Counted from the first letter of the stretch, positions 34,025 to 44,672 are shown. The stretch: 64,000 nt of DNA from Paraclostridium bifermentans (GCF_019916025.1 NZ_CP079737.1:2604001-2668000), one strand, 5' to 3'. Made by a program: numbers and translations. The notes: a model not told the origin generated them from the sequence alone.

Positions 34025-35263
34025 TTATTCATATTTTTTAAATGCTAAAGTTGCATTGTGTCCACCAAATCCTAAAGAATTTGACAGTGCATATCTAACA
34101 TCTCTTTTCTTACCTTCGTTTACAACGTAATCTAAATCTAACTCTTCATCTAAGTTTTCTACATTTATAGTAGGAGGAACATATCCATCACTTATAGCCA
34201 TAGCGCATACGATAGCTTCAACTGCTCCTGCAGCTCCTAATAAATGGCCTGTCATAGACTTTGTAGATGATACGCAAAGTTCATATGCTTGGTCTTTAAA
34301 AACACTTTTGATTGCCATTGTTTCAAACTTATCATTATAGTAAGTAGATGTTCCATGAGCGTTTATATAATCAACTTCATCAAGAGGAATATTTCCATCT
34401 TTCATTGCCATGCTTATAGATCTAGCTGCTCCTTCTCCATTTTCTGCTGGAGTTGTCATATGATATGCATCTGCTGTTGCTCCATATCCAACTATTTCAG
34501 CATAAATTTTAGCGCCTCTTTTTATAGCATGATCTAAATCTTCTAGTATTAATATACCTGATCCTTCTCCCATTACAAATCCATCTCTATCTTTATCAAA
34601 TGGTCTTGAAGCAGTTTTTGGGTCATCATTTCTAGTAGACATAGCCTTCATATTACAGAAACCAGCAAATGAAAGTGGTGTAACACCAGCTTCACTTCCT
34701 CCTGCTACCATTATATCTGCATCGCCTCTTTGTATAGCTTTAAATGCATCTCCTATAGCATGAGACCCTGATGCACAAGCAGTAGATACATTAGTATTTG
34801 GTCCTTTTGCACCTAATGCGATAGATACTTGGCCTGCTGCCATGTTAGAAATCATCATAGGAACGAAAAATGGACTAACTCTTCTATTTCCTTTTTCTAG
34901 TAAGATTTTGTGTTGCTCTTCTATTGTAGCAACTCCTCCTATACCAGAACCTATTATAACTCCCATTTTTTCGCTATCTACTTTATCTAAGTCAAGATTT
35001 GCATCTTTTACTGCCATTTGCGAAGATGCTATGGCAAAATGAGTAAATCTATCCATTCTTTTTAATTCTTTTTTATTTATATAATCTTCCGGATTAAAAT
35101 CTTTTACTTCTCCAGCTATTTGTGTTTGAAATGAGGATGCGTCAAAGCTAGTTATTTTATCTATACCACAAACTCCATCTTTTATGTTGGTCCAAAATGT
35201 TTCTTTTCCTGTTCCAACTGGAGTAACACAACCTAATCCAGTTATAACAACTCTTCTTTTCAT
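34025..35263 (-). CDS. fabF: Beta-ketoacyl-ACP synthase II
   Basis: Cytosolic condensing enzyme of 412 residues that elongates acyl-ACP with malonyl-ACP. The catalytic triad is visible: cysteine in [12 protein letters not shown], histidine in [11 protein letters not shown] and histidine in [15 protein letters not shown]. The [15 protein letters not shown] start and [11 protein letters not shown] end are family hallmarks. GGAGG precedes the ATG. It is the last gene of the operon, 13 bases after acpP. Confidence 0.96.
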   Translation of the reverse strand: MKRRVVITGLGCVTPVGTGKETFWTNIKDGVCGIDKITSFDASSFQTQIAGEVKDFNPEDYINKKELKRMDRFTHFAIASSQMAVKDANLDLDKVDSEKMGVIIGSGIGGVATIEEQHKILLEKGNRRVSPFFVPMMISNMAAGQVSIALGAKGPNTNVSTACASGSHAIGDAFKAIQRGDADIMVAGGSEAGVTPLSFAGFCNMKAMSTRNDDPKTASRPFDKDRDGFVMGEGSGILILEDLDHAIKRGAKIYAEIVGYGATADAYHMTTPAENGEGAARSISMAMKDGNIPLDEVDYINAHGTSTYYNDKFETMAIKSVFKDQAYELCVSSTKSMTGHLLGAAGAVEAIVCAMAISDGYVPPTINVENLDEELDLDYVVNEGKKRDVRYALSNSLGFGGHNATLAFKKYE

Positions 35264-35276
35264 AACATTTCCTCCA

Positions 35277-35501
35277 CTATTTGTTTGCTTCTATATATTT
35301 AACTATATCTCCTATGCATATGAACTTTTCTGCTTCTGTGTCTGGTATTTCTATTGAAAATTCATCTTCAAGAGCCATCATTATTTCAACAGCATCTAAT
35401 GAATCTGCTTCTAAATCTTTCATTAATGAAGTCTCCATAGTTACTTCTTTATTGTCTATTCCTAATTGATCCTTTATTATTTCTACAACTTTTTCAAACA
35501 T
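35277..35501 (-). CDS. acpP: Acyl carrier protein
   Basis: Acidic 74-residue carrier protein. The phosphopantetheine attachment serine is S34 in the [19 protein letters not shown] stretch. It carries the growing acyl chain for the enzymes encoded around it. The gene stands 47 bases after fabG with AGGAGG before the ATG. Confidence 0.97.
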   Translation of the reverse strand: MFEKVVEIIKDQLGIDNKEVTMETSLMKDLEADSLDAVEIMMALEDEFSIEIPDTEAEKFICIGDIVKYIEANK

Positions 35502-35548
35502 AATTTAATTCCTCCTAAATTTTATTTAAACTTATATTTTTTACTTTT

Positions 35549-36298
35549 TTATTGCATTACCATTCCACCATCTACATTTATAACCTGACCTGTTATATAA
35601 CTTGCCATGTCACTTGCTAAAAACAATACTGCATTAGCTACATCATCAGGCTCTCCAAATCTATTTTGCGGAATGCTTTTTAACATATTAGATTTTAAAT
35701 CTTCATTTAAAACACTAGTCATATCTGTATCTATAAATCCTGGAGCTATAGCATTTACACTTATGTTTCTTGATGCCAATTCTCTAGCACTTGATTTTGT
35801 AAGGCCTATTACACCTGCTTTAGATGCGCAGTAGTTTGCTTGCCCTGGATTTCCTATTATTCCAACTACAGATGATATATTTATTATTTTTCCATATCTT
35901 TTTTTCATCATATATTTAGTAGCTACTTTTGTGCAGTTGAAAACACCTTTTAGATTTATATCGATAACCTTGTCAAAGTCATCTTCTTTCATTCTCATTA
36001 AAAGTCCATCTTTTGTTATACCGGCATTGTTTACTAATATATCTACTTTTCCAAACTCTTTAACTACAGACTCTATCATATTGTCAACTTCACTACTTTT
36101 AGATACATCGCATTTTACTATCATACTTTTAACACCATATGATTCTATTTCTTCTTTAGTTTTTAAAGCATGTTCTTCATTTGATGTATAGTTTATTACA
36201 ACATTTGCTTTTTGTGATGCTAGTTTTTTAGCTATAGCTTTACCTATACCTCTAGATCCTCCAGTTACAATTGCTACTTTATCTTGTAAGTTAACCAT
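35549..36298 (-). CDS. fabG: 3-oxoacyl-ACP reductase
   Basis: NADPH-dependent short-chain dehydrogenase of 249 residues. The cofactor loop [13 protein letters not shown] (about 11-23), the NNAG motif, the catalytic serine in INISSVVG, and YCASK with catalytic tyrosine and lysine are all present. VDGGMVMQ closes the protein. Its ATG overlaps the fabD stop (TAATG), so the two are translationally coupled. Confidence 0.95.
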   Translation of the reverse strand: MVNLQDKVAIVTGGSRGIGKAIAKKLASQKANVVINYTSNEEHALKTKEEIESYGVKSMIVKCDVSKSSEVDNMIESVVKEFGKVDILVNNAGITKDGLLMRMKEDDFDKVIDINLKGVFNCTKVATKYMMKKRYGKIINISSVVGIIGNPGQANYCASKAGVIGLTKSSARELASRNISVNAIAPGFIDTDMTSVLNEDLKSNMLKSIPQNRFGEPDDVANAVLFLASDMASYITGQVINVDGGMVMQ

Positions 36299-37248
36299 TA
36301 TATTTCACCTCTTTTGTAAGCTTTTACAAAGTCATTCATAGATTCCATATTATCAATGTTATAAACTTTAGTATCAACTTTATTCTTTTTGGAAATTTTA
36401 TTTATAAATCCTTTTAGCACTTTTCCTGGTCCGATTTCTATAAATGTATCAAACCCTTCATTTATTAGCTTTTCTATTGAATCTTCCCATAAAACAGATG
36501 AGCTCACTTGACTAACCAAAAGATCTTTGTAGTTATCTGTATAATAATCTGCTTTTACATTTGAAACTACAGATACCTTACATTTTCTTAGTTTAATATC
36601 ATCTAATTCTTTTTTTAGCTTTAATCCAGCTGGTTCTAGCATAGATGAATGAAAAGGTGCACTTACATTTAATACAACAGCTTTTTTTGCTCCATTTTCT
36701 TTAAATAAGTTTATACTATCTTTTACCGTACCTGTCTCCCCTGATATTACAATTTGACCCGGAGAGTTATAGTTTGCAACCTCTATTATTCCATTATCAA
36801 CTTGTTCTATAACCTCATTTACCTTTTCTCTATCTAACCCTAGTATAGCTGCCATAGTACCTTTACCTAAAGGTACACTTTCTTGCATATACTTACCTCT
36901 TTTTTTAACTACTGCTACAGCATCATTAAAATCCATTGCATCTGCTGCTACTAAAGCACTATATTCTCCTAGTGATAGTCCTAAGCATGCATCATATTTT
37001 AAATCTATCTTATCTTTTAAACTTTCAAATAACGCTATACTATGAGTAACTATAGCTGGTTGAGTATTTTCTGTTTTAGCTAGTTCTTCATCACTACCTT
37101 CAAACATTATCTTCTTTAAATTTATTCCAACTGATCTTTCTGCTTCATCAATAATTTTTTTAGCTATGTCATCATTGTTATATATATCACTTGCCATACC
37201 TACATATTGAGCTCCTTGACCAGGAAATACTAATGCAACCTTACCCAT
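36298..37248 (-). CDS. fabD: Malonyl-CoA:ACP transacylase
   Basis: This 316-residue enzyme loads malonyl groups onto ACP. It starts with [15 protein letters not shown]. The nucleophile serine lies in [14 protein letters not shown] (a leucine replaces the histidine of the common GHSLGE). The catalytic histidine is in [14 protein letters not shown]. It lies one base after fabK and overlaps fabG. Confidence 0.94.
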   Translation of the reverse strand: MGKVALVFPGQGAQYVGMASDIYNNDDIAKKIIDEAERSVGINLKKIMFEGSDEELAKTENTQPAIVTHSIALFESLKDKIDLKYDACLGLSLGEYSALVAADAMDFNDAVAVVKKRGKYMQESVPLGKGTMAAILGLDREKVNEVIEQVDNGIIEVANYNSPGQIVISGETGTVKDSINLFKENGAKKAVVLNVSAPFHSSMLEPAGLKLKKELDDIKLRKCKVSVVSNVKADYYTDNYKDLLVSQVSSSVLWEDSIEKLINEGFDTFIEIGPGKVLKGFINKISKKNKVDTKVYNIDNMESMNDFVKAYKRGEI

Positions 37249-37249
37249 A

Positions 37250-38191
37250 CTATACCTCCAATTTTTTATTTATTTTAGATAATATAGATTTTGATTCTTC
37301 CATTATATCTTCTATTATTTGTTTGCAAGGCTTCACATCATTTATATAAGATGCTATTTGACCTGCCATAAATGATCCATTATCTACATCTCCATTTACA
37401 ACTGCCATTCTTAATGATCCTACACCTTTTTGATCTATATCTAAAGGATTAACTCCTTCTTTTTCCATATTTAATATTTCTTTAGCCAATTTATTTTTTA
37501 GTGTTCTAACCGGATGCCCTGTACTTCTTCCTGTAACTATTGCATCTCTATCTCTTGATTTTAATATAAGATTTTTATAGTTTTCATGAGCTATACATTC
37601 ATCACTACAAATAAATCTTGTTCCTATTTGTACACCACTAGCCCCTAAGCATAGTGCTGCTGCCAATCCTTTACCATCAGCAATTCCTCCTGCTGCAATT
37701 ACAGGAATATTTACATTGTCTACAACTTGAGGAGTTAGAACCATTGTTGTTAGCTCTCCTATATGTCCTCCTGCTTCTGTTCCTTCAACTATTACTGCAT
37801 CTGCACCATGCTTTTCCATTCTTTTTGCTAGTGCAATAGTTGGAACTACGGGTATAATCTTTGTATTTACTTCTTTTAATCGCTCTATATATTTTGCTGG
37901 ATTTCCAGCTCCTGTAGTTATTACTTCTACTCTTTCTTCTACTATTAAATCCATTATCTCATCTACAAATGGAGATAATAGCATAACATTAACTCCAAAC
38001 GGTTTATCTGTTAATTTTCTGCACTTTTTTATTTGCTCTTTTATTACTTCTTTTGGTGCATTTCCTGCTGCAATTATTCCTAATCCTCCAGCATTTGATA
38101 CTCCTGCTGCTAATTCAGCAGTTGCTACCCAAGCCATACCACCTTGGATGATAGGGTATTTTATATTTAATAATTCACATAAATCCTTCAT
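37250..38191 (-). CDS. fabK: Enoyl-ACP reductase II (FMN-dependent, FabK type)
   Basis: This 313-residue TIM-barrel flavoprotein catalyses the last reduction in each round of chain elongation and takes the place of FabI. Seen are YPIIQGGMAWVATAELAAGVSNAGGLG at the start, VEGTEAGGHIG, PVIAAGGIADGKGLAAALCLGASGVQ-type and QIGTRF segments typical of nitronate monooxygenase-like FabK. FabK enzymes are naturally insensitive to triclosan. No FabI or FabV gene is seen in the window. Confidence 0.94.
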   Translation of the reverse strand: MKDLCELLNIKYPIIQGGMAWVATAELAAGVSNAGGLGIIAAGNAPKEVIKEQIKKCRKLTDKPFGVNVMLLSPFVDEIMDLIVEERVEVITTGAGNPAKYIERLKEVNTKIIPVVPTIALAKRMEKHGADAVIVEGTEAGGHIGELTTMVLTPQVVDNVNIPVIAAGGIADGKGLAAALCLGASGVQIGTRFICSDECIAHENYKNLILKSRDRDAIVTGRSTGHPVRTLKNKLAKEILNMEKEGVNPLDIDQKGVGSLRMAVVNGDVDNGSFMAGQIASYINDVKPCKQIIEDIMEESKSILSKINKKLEV

Positions 38192-38201
38192 AATTTCCTC
38201 C

Positions 38202-39188
38202 TTATATACTCCATCTAACTAAAGAAGCTCCCCATGTCAATCCGCCTCCGAATCCTACTAGAACTACATTATCGCCTTTTTTAATTTTTCCTTGTCTATA
38301 GGCTTCATCTAGAGCTACTGGAATTGATGCTGCCGACATGTTTCCATATCTATCTAAGTTCACATATACTTTATCCATACTTAAGTTTAATCTTTTTGCT
38401 GAAGCTTCTATTATTCTTATATTAGCTTGGTGTGGTATAAGGTAATCTACATCTTGTATACTCAAGTTAGCACTTTCTATACATTTAACAGATGCATCTT
38501 GCATTATTCTAACAGCAAATTTAAATACATCACTTCCTGCCATTTGTATGTAATGCAATCTATCTTTAACAGTTTCTTCACTAGCTGGCAACTTAGAACC
38601 TCCAGCTGGTACTTTAAGATAATCTTTACCATTTCCATCAGAGCCTAAATTTGTAGATAATACTCCGCCTTCTTCAACTGGTCCCATAACTACCGCCCCA
38701 GCTCCATCTCCAAATAATATTGCTGTAGATCTATCTTCATAATCTAATATTGTTGATAAAGCTTCTGCTCCTATTACTAGTACATGTTTATATGTTTTAG
38801 TTTCTATAAATTGTTTTGCTATTGTTATACCATATATAAATCCTGAACATGCTGCCTCAAGGTCAAAACCTGCTGCTTTAGTTGCATTTATGTTTGCTTG
38901 AACTAAGCATGCTGTAGATGGAAATACCATGTCTGGTGTAATTGTAGCTACTATAATTAAATCTATATCTTCTGGAGTCAAGTTTGCATTTTCTATTGCT
39001 TTTATAGCTGCTTTAGTTGCAAGATCTGATGTTGCTTCATTTTCATCTACTAATCGTCTTTCATTTATTCCTGTTCTTGTTCTTATCCATTCATCTGATG
39101 TATCCATTATCTTTTCAAGGTCGAAGTTAGTCATTACCTTTTTAGGAACATAACTTCCAACCCCTAATATACCAGCCTTTGTATTCAT
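38202..39188 (-). CDS. fabH: Beta-ketoacyl-ACP synthase III
   Basis: Starter condensing enzyme of 328 residues that joins acyl-CoA and malonyl-ACP. The catalytic residues are visible: cysteine in LEAACSGFIYG, histidine in IPHQANIRI and asparagine in YGNMSAASIP. GFGGGLTWGA closes the family signature. GGAGG precedes the ATG. Confidence 0.95.
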   Translation of the reverse strand: MNTKAGILGVGSYVPKKVMTNFDLEKIMDTSDEWIRTRTGINERRLVDENEATSDLATKAAIKAIENANLTPEDIDLIIVATITPDMVFPSTACLVQANINATKAAGFDLEAACSGFIYGITIAKQFIETKTYKHVLVIGAEALSTILDYEDRSTAILFGDGAGAVVMGPVEEGGVLSTNLGSDGNGKDYLKVPAGGSKLPASEETVKDRLHYIQMAGSDVFKFAVRIMQDASVKCIESANLSIQDVDYLIPHQANIRIIEASAKRLNLSMDKVYVNLDRYGNMSAASIPVALDEAYRQGKIKKGDNVVLVGFGGGLTWGASLVRWSI

Positions 39189-39213
39189 AAATTAACCTCC
39201 AAGTGGTACTTTT

Positions 39214-40227
39214 CTATTCTTCTTCGCTATTTTCTTCTATAGTCTTTACAAATTCTTTAATATCTTCGACTACATCTCCCTTTGCAAATTTTATTGCTTG
39301 GTTTATAGCATTTTTTACAGCTTTTGCATCAGAACTTCCATGAGCTTTTATAACTCCTCCATTAACACCTAAAAGAGGCGCTCCTCCATATTCTGAGTAA
39401 TCCATCATAGTTTTTAATTTTCTTAAATCATCTTTTAACAGCATTGCTCCTAATTTACCTTTTGTACTAGCTAGGAAAGTTTCCTTTAAAAGGCCTAATA
39501 TTGACATAGCAATACCTTCTGCTGATTTTAATAAAATATTTCCTGTAAATCCATCACACACAACTATATCTGTATATGAGTTTATTAATTCTCTTGCTTC
39601 TATATTTCCAATGAAGTTTAAATTTAATTTTTTAAGTTCTTCATATGATTTCTTTGCTAAGTCATTTCCCTTACCCTCTTCTATTCCTACATTCGCAAGA
39701 GCAACTCTAGGGTTTTGGATTCCTAATACTTTGTTTGCATAAATATTACTCATACCTGCAAATTCAACTAAGTTTATTGGTTTACAATCTGCATTAGCTC
39801 CTCCATCTGCAATAAGTGTCATTCCACCTTTTACATTTGGTATAGCTGGGCATAAACAAGGTCTGTCTATTCCTTTTATTCTACCTACCACAAATAAACC
39901 ACCTGCTAATAATGCTCCTGTATTTCCTGCTGATACTATTGCATCTGCTTTATTTTCTTTTACCATTCTTAAAGCTACGACCATTGACGAATCTTTTTTA
40001 GATCTTATTGCTTTAACTGGTTTATCTTCATTCTCTATAATTTCAGTAGTATGAACTATCTCTAATTTACTTTTGTCAAATTCATGCTTTGCAAATTCAT
40101 TTTCTAATATTTCTTTATCTCCAGTGATTATTATATCTACACCATATTCTTTTATAGCGTTAACTACACCTTCTACATTAGACTTTGGTGCATTATCTCC
40201 GCCCATTCCATCAATTACAATTTTCAT
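39214..40227 (-). CDS. plsX: Phosphate acyltransferase PlsX
   Basis: Makes acyl-phosphate from acyl-ACP for phospholipid synthesis. It has 337 residues. The start [12 protein letters not shown], the [11 protein letters not shown] and [12 protein letters not shown] stretches, and [16 protein letters not shown] are family motifs. It follows fapR by 12 bases, the arrangement also found in Bacillus. Confidence 0.95.
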   Translation of the reverse strand: MKIVIDGMGGDNAPKSNVEGVVNAIKEYGVDIIITGDKEILENEFAKHEFDKSKLEIVHTTEIIENEDKPVKAIRSKKDSSMVVALRMVKENKADAIVSAGNTGALLAGGLFVVGRIKGIDRPCLCPAIPNVKGGMTLIADGGANADCKPINLVEFAGMSNIYANKVLGIQNPRVALANVGIEEGKGNDLAKKSYEELKKLNLNFIGNIEARELINSYTDIVVCDGFTGNILLKSAEGIAMSILGLLKETFLASTKGKLGAMLLKDDLRKLKTMMDYSEYGGAPLLGVNGGVIKAHGSSDAKAVKNAINQAIKFAKGDVVEDIKEFVKTIEENSEEE

Positions 40228-40239
40228 ATTATTCTCCTC

Positions 40240-40797
40240 CTAAACTAACTCTTCAAATATAAATTTTCCTCTGAAAATTTGCTCTTGCGCTTTATTGTTA
40301 ACAACAACTTTTACATAATGTTTTTTATCTATGTTTTTATAAATCTCAGCTTTCGCTATAAGCCTATCTTTTTGTTGTATATGTTTTAGCGTTTTTATAT
40401 TAGCAAATCTCATTATTACCTTAGGCGCATCTAAAATCGCCATAGCTAATGAATTAGCCATTGAAAATATATATTCATCCTTAAGAGTTCCAGTTTTGGA
40501 GTAGATCATATCTTCGGTAATATCCAACATGGATATGCCTAATTGACCTACAGATAAGTCAATTATCTCTCCTGTTATCTCTTTTATACCTAAAGTTTTA
40601 ACTTTAGATGTTTCAGTTTCAGCTATTTGCTTAACTCTCTCCCTAAGTTCCGGGATATTTAATGCAAGTCTATCAAGTCTTATGGTTTGTATACTTACAT
40701 CAAAGATGCTTGCTAATTCTTCATCTGTATAAAAAGGATCGTCTTTTAGCATTCCAACAAGTTCTTCTTGTCTTTGTGCTTTGCTCTTCTTTTTCAT
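40240..40797 (-). CDS. fapR: Fatty-acid and phospholipid biosynthesis regulator FapR
   Basis: Repressor of 185 residues with an N-terminal DeoR-type helix-turn-helix (about 5-50, LASIFDVSIQTIRLDR) and a C-terminal hot-dog domain (about 70-185) that binds malonyl-CoA. Malonyl-CoA releases it from DNA, so lipid genes are turned on when the precursor is plentiful. It is the first gene of the operon it is expected to control. A matching operator lies 26 bases upstream of its ATG, overlapping the transcription start. GGAGG precedes the start. Confidence 0.94.
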   Translation of the reverse strand: MKKKSKAQRQEELVGMLKDDPFYTDEELASIFDVSIQTIRLDRLALNIPELRERVKQIAETETSKVKTLGIKEITGEIIDLSVGQLGISMLDITEDMIYSKTGTLKDEYIFSMANSLAMAILDAPKVIMRFANIKTLKHIQQKDRLIAKAEIYKNIDKKHYVKVVVNNKAQEQIFRGKFIFEELV

Positions 40798-40823
40798 ATT
40801 ACCTCCAAGTTTTTATAGTTGGA

Positions 40824-40842
40824 ATTAGTACCAACTACTAAT
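40824..40842. promoter_or_regulatory. FapR operator
   Basis: ATTAGTA (40824-40830) and TACTAAT (40836-40842) form a perfect 7-bp inverted repeat with a five-base centre, matching the TTAGTAC-type core of known FapR sites. It begins four bases after the -10 of the fapR promoter, where bound protein would block transcription. Confidence 0.75.
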
Positions 40843-40845
40843 AGT

Positions 40846-40874
40846 AGTATATAATATTAATTATAAATAATCAA
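40846..40874 (-). promoter_or_regulatory. Sigma-A promoter of the fapR-fab operon
   Basis: The minus strand reads TTGATT (40874-40869), 17 bp, then TATACT (40851-40846), directly before the FapR operator. Confidence 0.72.
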
Positions 40875-40946
40875 CCACTTATTTATTTTTTATTTATAAT
40901 TTTTGCGTACACTTAAATATTATCACAATTTTTTTCATATTTAAGC

Positions 40947-40982
40947 AAAAAAAAACATGTAGAGTATTCTACATGTTTTTTA
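40947..40982 (-). terminator. Intrinsic terminator after rpmF
   Basis: AAACATGTAGA pairs with TCTACATGTTT around a four-base loop, with long A and T runs on either side. It separates rpmF from the fapR promoter. Confidence 0.9.
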
Positions 40983-40988
40983 GAAGTA

Positions 40989-41165
40989 TTACTTAGAAAC
41001 AACTTCTTTACCTTTATAATATCCACAATCTGGACATACTCTATGTGGTAACTTTGGCTCATGACATTGTGGGCAACTTACGAATCCAGTTGCTACCATC
41101 TTTGAGTTAGCTGCTCTTCTCATTTTTGTATTTGATTTAGATGTTTTACGCTTTGGTACTGCCAT
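40989..41165 (-). CDS. rpmF: Ribosomal protein L32
   Basis: This 58-residue protein of the large ribosomal subunit begins [18 protein letters not shown] and holds a zinc ribbon of two CxxC pairs (CPQC and CPDC). It lies 13 bases after yceD with a GGAGG before the ATG. The yceD-rpmF pair ahead of lipid genes is widely conserved in bacteria. The terminator follows the stop closely. Confidence 0.97.
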   Translation of the reverse strand: MAVPKRKTSKSNTKMRRAANSKMVATGFVSCPQCHEPKLPHRVCPDCGYYKGKEVVSK

Positions 41166-41178
41166 TTACGCCACCTCC

Positions 41179-41706
41179 TTAGTCATTTTTAAACATTTCT
41201 TTTAATTTAGCAAAACGGGGATCTATTATCTCCTCGTCGTTCGCAGTTTCATCACAAGAACAAACTTTTTTATTTAAGTTTGTCCCACAAGTAGGGCATA
41301 GGCCTTTACAATCTTCATCACAAAGAACTCTTTGAGGCAGATTAAAATCTAATGTTTGTTCTATTAAATCTCTGAAATCAACTTCATCGTTTTTATAAGT
41401 ATAAACATCAAACTCTTCTACTTCATTTTCATCCACTTCTTGTTTAACTAAAAATCCTTGAATAGGATAACTTAATTTTACTTCTACTTCACTTAAACAT
41501 CTAGCGCAATTATCAACTATATTAAATTCAACATTGCAATCTAAAAATAAACCCTTATTAGTTTTACTTATTGTTCCGTTTAAATTAAGTGGAGAAGTTA
41601 ATTTATAAGTATTATCACAATAATTAATACTATCAATTTTTTCGCAAAAATTCAAGTGTAAATTATCAGTTTCTTTTCTTATAATCTTATCTAAACTAAT
41701 CTTCAT
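41179..41706 (-). CDS. YceD/DUF177 family protein
   Basis: This 175-residue protein matches the DUF177 family, which in plants and bacteria is linked to 23S rRNA accumulation and large-subunit assembly. It has a conserved C-A-R-C-L pair in the middle. Near the C-terminus there is a cysteine-rich segment (CDEDCKGLCPTCG and a following CSC) that may bind zinc. The start is the ATG at 41706, five bases after GAGGTGA. It is cotranscribed with rpmF from a consensus sigma-A promoter. Confidence 0.88.
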   Translation of the reverse strand: MKISLDKIIRKETDNLHLNFCEKIDSINYCDNTYKLTSPLNLNGTISKTNKGLFLDCNVEFNIVDNCARCLSEVEVKLSYPIQGFLVKQEVDENEVEEFDVYTYKNDEVDFRDLIEQTLDFNLPQRVLCDEDCKGLCPTCGTNLNKKVCSCDETANDEEIIDPRFAKLKEMFKND

Positions 41707-41735
41707 TAAGTTCACCTCAATTTATTGCCAAATTT

Positions 41736-41764
41736 ATTATACAAATATAAGCTTTGTTTGTCAA
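41736..41764 (-). promoter_or_regulatory. Consensus sigma-A promoter of yceD-rpmF
   Basis: The minus strand reads TTGACA (41764-41759), 17 bp, then TATAAT (41741-41736): a perfect match. A palindrome overlaps the -35. Confidence 0.92.
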
Positions 41765-41778
41765 GTATTTTTACTTGA
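41761..41778. promoter_or_regulatory. Palindrome overlapping the -35 of the yceD-rpmF promoter
   Basis: TCAAGTA (41761-41767) and TACTTGA (41772-41778) are a perfect 7-bp inverted repeat with a four-base centre. Four of the six -35 bases lie inside it. It has no T-run and follows the ackA terminator, so an operator is more likely than a terminator. Confidence 0.45.
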
Positions 41779-41798
41779 TAGTTAATTTATTTCTTGGC

Positions 41799-41831
41799 AA
41801 AAATTAAGGTAGGTTTTAACCTACCTTAATT
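41799..41831 (-). terminator. Intrinsic terminator after ackA
   Basis: AATTAAGGTAGG pairs with CCTACCTTAATT around a six-base loop, followed on the minus strand by T residues. Confidence 0.85.
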
Positions 41832-41850
41832 ATATTATATCCAATTGCAA

Positions 41851-43047
41851 TTATTTTACTAATGCAACAGTATCTCTTGCTATCATTAACTCTTCGTTAG
41901 TTGGAACTAATAATATCTTAACTTTTGAATCTGCAGTAGATATTACTGTTTCTTTTCCTCTAACTTTGTTAGCTTCTTTATCTAAGTTCATTCCTAAGAA
42001 TTCCATGTTAGAAGCTATAGATTCTCTTATCTCTATACCATTTTCACCAACACCAGCAGTAAATACTACAGCATCTACACCGTTCATTTCTGCAACGTAA
42101 GCTCCTATGTATTTTTGAACTCTTTGAACATAAGCATCTAATGCAACTTGAGCTTTTTCATCTCCCTTTGCAGCAGCTCCTTCTATATCTCTGAAGTCAC
42201 TTGATATACCAGTCATTCCGTATACCCCAGATTGTTTGTTCATTAAGTCAGATAATCCTTTAGCGTCTAATCCTTCTTTTTCCATTAAGAATGGTAGTAT
42301 AGCAGCATCTATATCTCCACATCTAGTTCCCATTATTAATCCTTCTAATGGAGTGAATCCCATTGAAGTATCTACACATTTACCACCATCAACAGCAGCT
42401 ACAGAAGCTCCGTTTCCTAAGTGACAAGTTATTATTTTTAAGTCTTCTACGTTCTTTCCTAACATTTCTGCAGCTCTTTGAGATACATACTTGTGAGAAG
42501 TTCCGTGGAATCCGTATCTTCTTACTCCATACTTAGTGTATAATTCATGAGGTAATCCATATAAGTATGACTTCTTAGGCATAGTTTGATGGAATGCAGT
42601 ATCGAATACTCCAACCATTGGTACTCCTGGAAGTATAGCTTCACAAGCTTCTATTCCCATTATGTTAGCTGGGTTGTGAAGTGGTGCTAATTCAACACAC
42701 TCTTCTAATGCTTTCATAACTTCATCATTTATCTTAACTGAACTAGCAAATTTCTCTCCACCGTGTACAACTCTGTGTCCTACAGCTTCAACTTCGCTTA
42801 TATCCTTAACTCCACCGAATTTAGGATCAACTACACCTTCTAATACTAATTTTATAGCATCTTGGTGATTTTTCATTGGTTGCTCTACTACAAGCTTACC
42901 TTCTACTCCATCTTTTTCTTGCTTTAATATAGAACCTTCGATTCCTATTCTCTCAACTAATCCTATACATAAAACTTCTTCATTTGACATATCTATTAAT
43001 TGATATTTTAATGAAGAACTACCACAGTTTAATACTAATACTTTCAT
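41851..43047 (-). CDS. ackA: Acetate kinase
   Basis: Converts acetyl-phosphate and ADP to acetate and ATP, a main energy step in fermenting clostridia. It has 398 residues. The ASKHA motifs [13 protein letters not shown] (about 3-15), [22 protein letters not shown] and [11 protein letters not shown] (catalytic histidine region), then [12 protein letters not shown] and [10 protein letters not shown], are all present. The phosphotransacetylase gene is not adjacent. GGAGG precedes the ATG. It has its own terminator and a candidate promoter about 110 bases upstream. Confidence 0.97.
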   Translation of the reverse strand: MKVLVLNCGSSSLKYQLIDMSNEEVLCIGLVERIGIEGSILKQEKDGVEGKLVVEQPMKNHQDAIKLVLEGVVDPKFGGVKDISEVEAVGHRVVHGGEKFASSVKINDEVMKALEECVELAPLHNPANIMGIEACEAILPGVPMVGVFDTAFHQTMPKKSYLYGLPHELYTKYGVRRYGFHGTSHKYVSQRAAEMLGKNVEDLKIITCHLGNGASVAAVDGGKCVDTSMGFTPLEGLIMGTRCGDIDAAILPFLMEKEGLDAKGLSDLMNKQSGVYGMTGISSDFRDIEGAAAKGDEKAQVALDAYVQRVQKYIGAYVAEMNGVDAVVFTAGVGENGIEIRESIASNMEFLGMNLDKEANKVRGKETVISTADSKVKILLVPTNEELMIARDTVALVK

Positions 43048-43154
43048 TAGTATACCTCCTTAAATCTTTAACAATAATATGTAATTATTTTTAATTAACA
43101 ATTTTAAAAATCGATATCATTACTTGTATACATTAAACAAATTTATCACTATTT

Positions 43155-43183
43155 ACTATACCATTTTTTTTCATAAAAGTACA
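43155..43183 (-). promoter_or_regulatory. Candidate sigma-A promoter of ackA
   Basis: The minus strand has TATAGT (43160-43155) with an extended TGG before it and a weak TGTACT -35 at 17 bp. The long, A/T-rich leader of about 100 bases shows no recognisable riboswitch. Confidence 0.45.
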
Positions 43184-43229
43184 TAGTTTATGATATTTTT
43201 TAAGTTATTTATATTTAACTCAAGAATTA

Positions 43230-43258
43230 TTGTTCTCAATTTTGTTTAATATTATAAT
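43230..43258 (+). promoter_or_regulatory. Candidate sigma-A promoter of tmcAL
   Basis: TTGTTC (43230-43235), 17 bp, TATAAT (43253-43258). It diverges from the ackA promoter within the same 312-base gap. The rest of the gap is A/T-rich and shows nothing else I can support. Confidence 0.55.
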
Positions 43259-43359
43259 AGGATATAACTTATTTTTATAAAAAGCAAACAATAAATAATT
43301 CTATATATAAACAATAAATCCTTTGTTTTTGTATATATTTAATATAAAAGGAGGTTTTT

Positions 43360-44628
43360 ATGAACATTTTAGGTCTTATAGTCGAGTATAATCCATTTCA
43401 TAATGGTCACTTATATCATTTAAACGAATCTTTAGAAAAAACAAATGCTACTCATAGTATAGCGGTGATGAGCGGTAATTTTTTACAAAGAGGAGAACCT
43501 GCTCTATTTGATAAATATAAAAGAGCTGAAATTGCAGTTTCAAACGGAGTAGATTTAGTTGTAGAGCTTCCTACTCTTTTCGCGTGCCAAAGTGCAGAGT
43601 TCTTTGCTCATGGTGCTATAACTCTACTAAACTCATTAAATTGTATAGATTCTATATGTTTTGGTAGTGAAGAAGGTAATATAGATTTACTAACTGAGAT
43701 ATCAAAAGTACTAGTTTCTGAACCTGAGGATTTTAAGTTACTTTTAAAGAAAAACCTAGATGAAGGAATTTTATTTGCTACAGCGAGAAGCAAAGCTTTG
43801 TGTGATTATTTGATTACAAATAATATTATAGATAATGTAGATAATCAAAATTTAAATACAATATTAAATTCTTCTAATAATATCCTAGGAATAGAATACA
43901 TAAAAAGTTTATTGAGACATGAAAGCGACATAAAGCCTTTTACAATAACTAGAGTACAGGCATCTTATAACTCTGAAGATATTAGTAGTGAAATTTGTTC
44001 TGCTACTGCAATTAGAAAATCACTTAAAGATTCAAAAAACATAAATGACATATACTCAGTTGTTCCCGAAAAAACTTTTAATCTAATATCTGATTCTATA
44101 AATACAGGATTTAATCCTATGTTTGATGAAGTTTATTTTGATACTATAAGAGAATTAGTTGTACGAGATTTTGATATATTAAGCAGCTATTTCGATGTTA
44201 ATGAAGGTATAGAAAATAAAATATACAAATCAATTTTCACATGTAATAACTTATACGAACTTCAACAAAGTGTTAAATCAAAAAGATACACATTAACTAA
44301 AATAAAAAGAATATTGAATAATATATTACTTGGAATATCAAAGAAAGATATGGAGTTAGTAAAAGGTATAAACGAAATGCCTTATGTTAGGATTTTAGCC
44401 TTTAACGATAAAGGTAGAGAGATAATAAAACAGATAAAGTTAAACTCTGATATAAAAATTATAAATAAATTTTCAGATATAAATTTTGCTGAAAATGAAA
44501 CTTTCAAAACACTAATCAAATATGATATAAAAGCTACAAATATGTATAATATTCCTTATTATAAAAATAATAAATCTTTACTTAAAGGCCCTATGGATTA
44601 TTATATATCACCTAAATACATAAAGTAA
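43360..44628 (+). CDS. tmcAL: tRNA(Met) cytidine acetate ligase
   Basis: Makes N4-acetylcytidine at the wobble position of elongator tRNA-Met from acetate and ATP, through an acetyl-adenylate. It has 422 residues. The nucleotidyltransferase motif is intact, [17 protein letters not shown] (HNGH at about 14-17), with [14 protein letters not shown] following, and the C-terminal tRNA-binding region ends in [20 protein letters not shown] precedes the ATG. It is divergent from ackA, whose product is the cell's main acetate producer. Bacillus has the homologue ylbM in the same ylb gene block. Confidence 0.93.
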   Translation: MNILGLIVEYNPFHNGHLYHLNESLEKTNATHSIAVMSGNFLQRGEPALFDKYKRAEIAVSNGVDLVVELPTLFACQSAEFFAHGAITLLNSLNCIDSICFGSEEGNIDLLTEISKVLVSEPEDFKLLLKKNLDEGILFATARSKALCDYLITNNIIDNVDNQNLNTILNSSNNILGIEYIKSLLRHESDIKPFTITRVQASYNSEDISSEICSATAIRKSLKDSKNINDIYSVVPEKTFNLISDSINTGFNPMFDEVYFDTIRELVVRDFDILSSYFDVNEGIENKIYKSIFTCNNLYELQQSVKSKRYTLTKIKRILNNILLGISKKDMELVKGINEMPYVRILAFNDKGREIIKQIKLNSDIKIINKFSDINFAENETFKTLIKYDIKATNMYNIPYYKNNKSLLKGPMDYYISPKYIK

Positions 44629-44672
44629 CTGATAAAAACCTTCCTTTCTTAGGTAGGTTTTTATCAGTTTCA
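44627..44672 (+). terminator. Hairpin terminator after tmcAL
   Basis: AACTGATAAAAACCT pairs with AGGTTTTTATCAGTT over 15 bp, starting at the tmcAL stop codon. The T-run afterwards is short (TTT then C), so termination may be partial. Confidence 0.6.

Noticed and set aside
43048-43359. Riboswitch or small RNA in the gap between ackA and tmcAL
   Set aside because: The sequence is A/T-rich and shows only divergent promoter-like elements.
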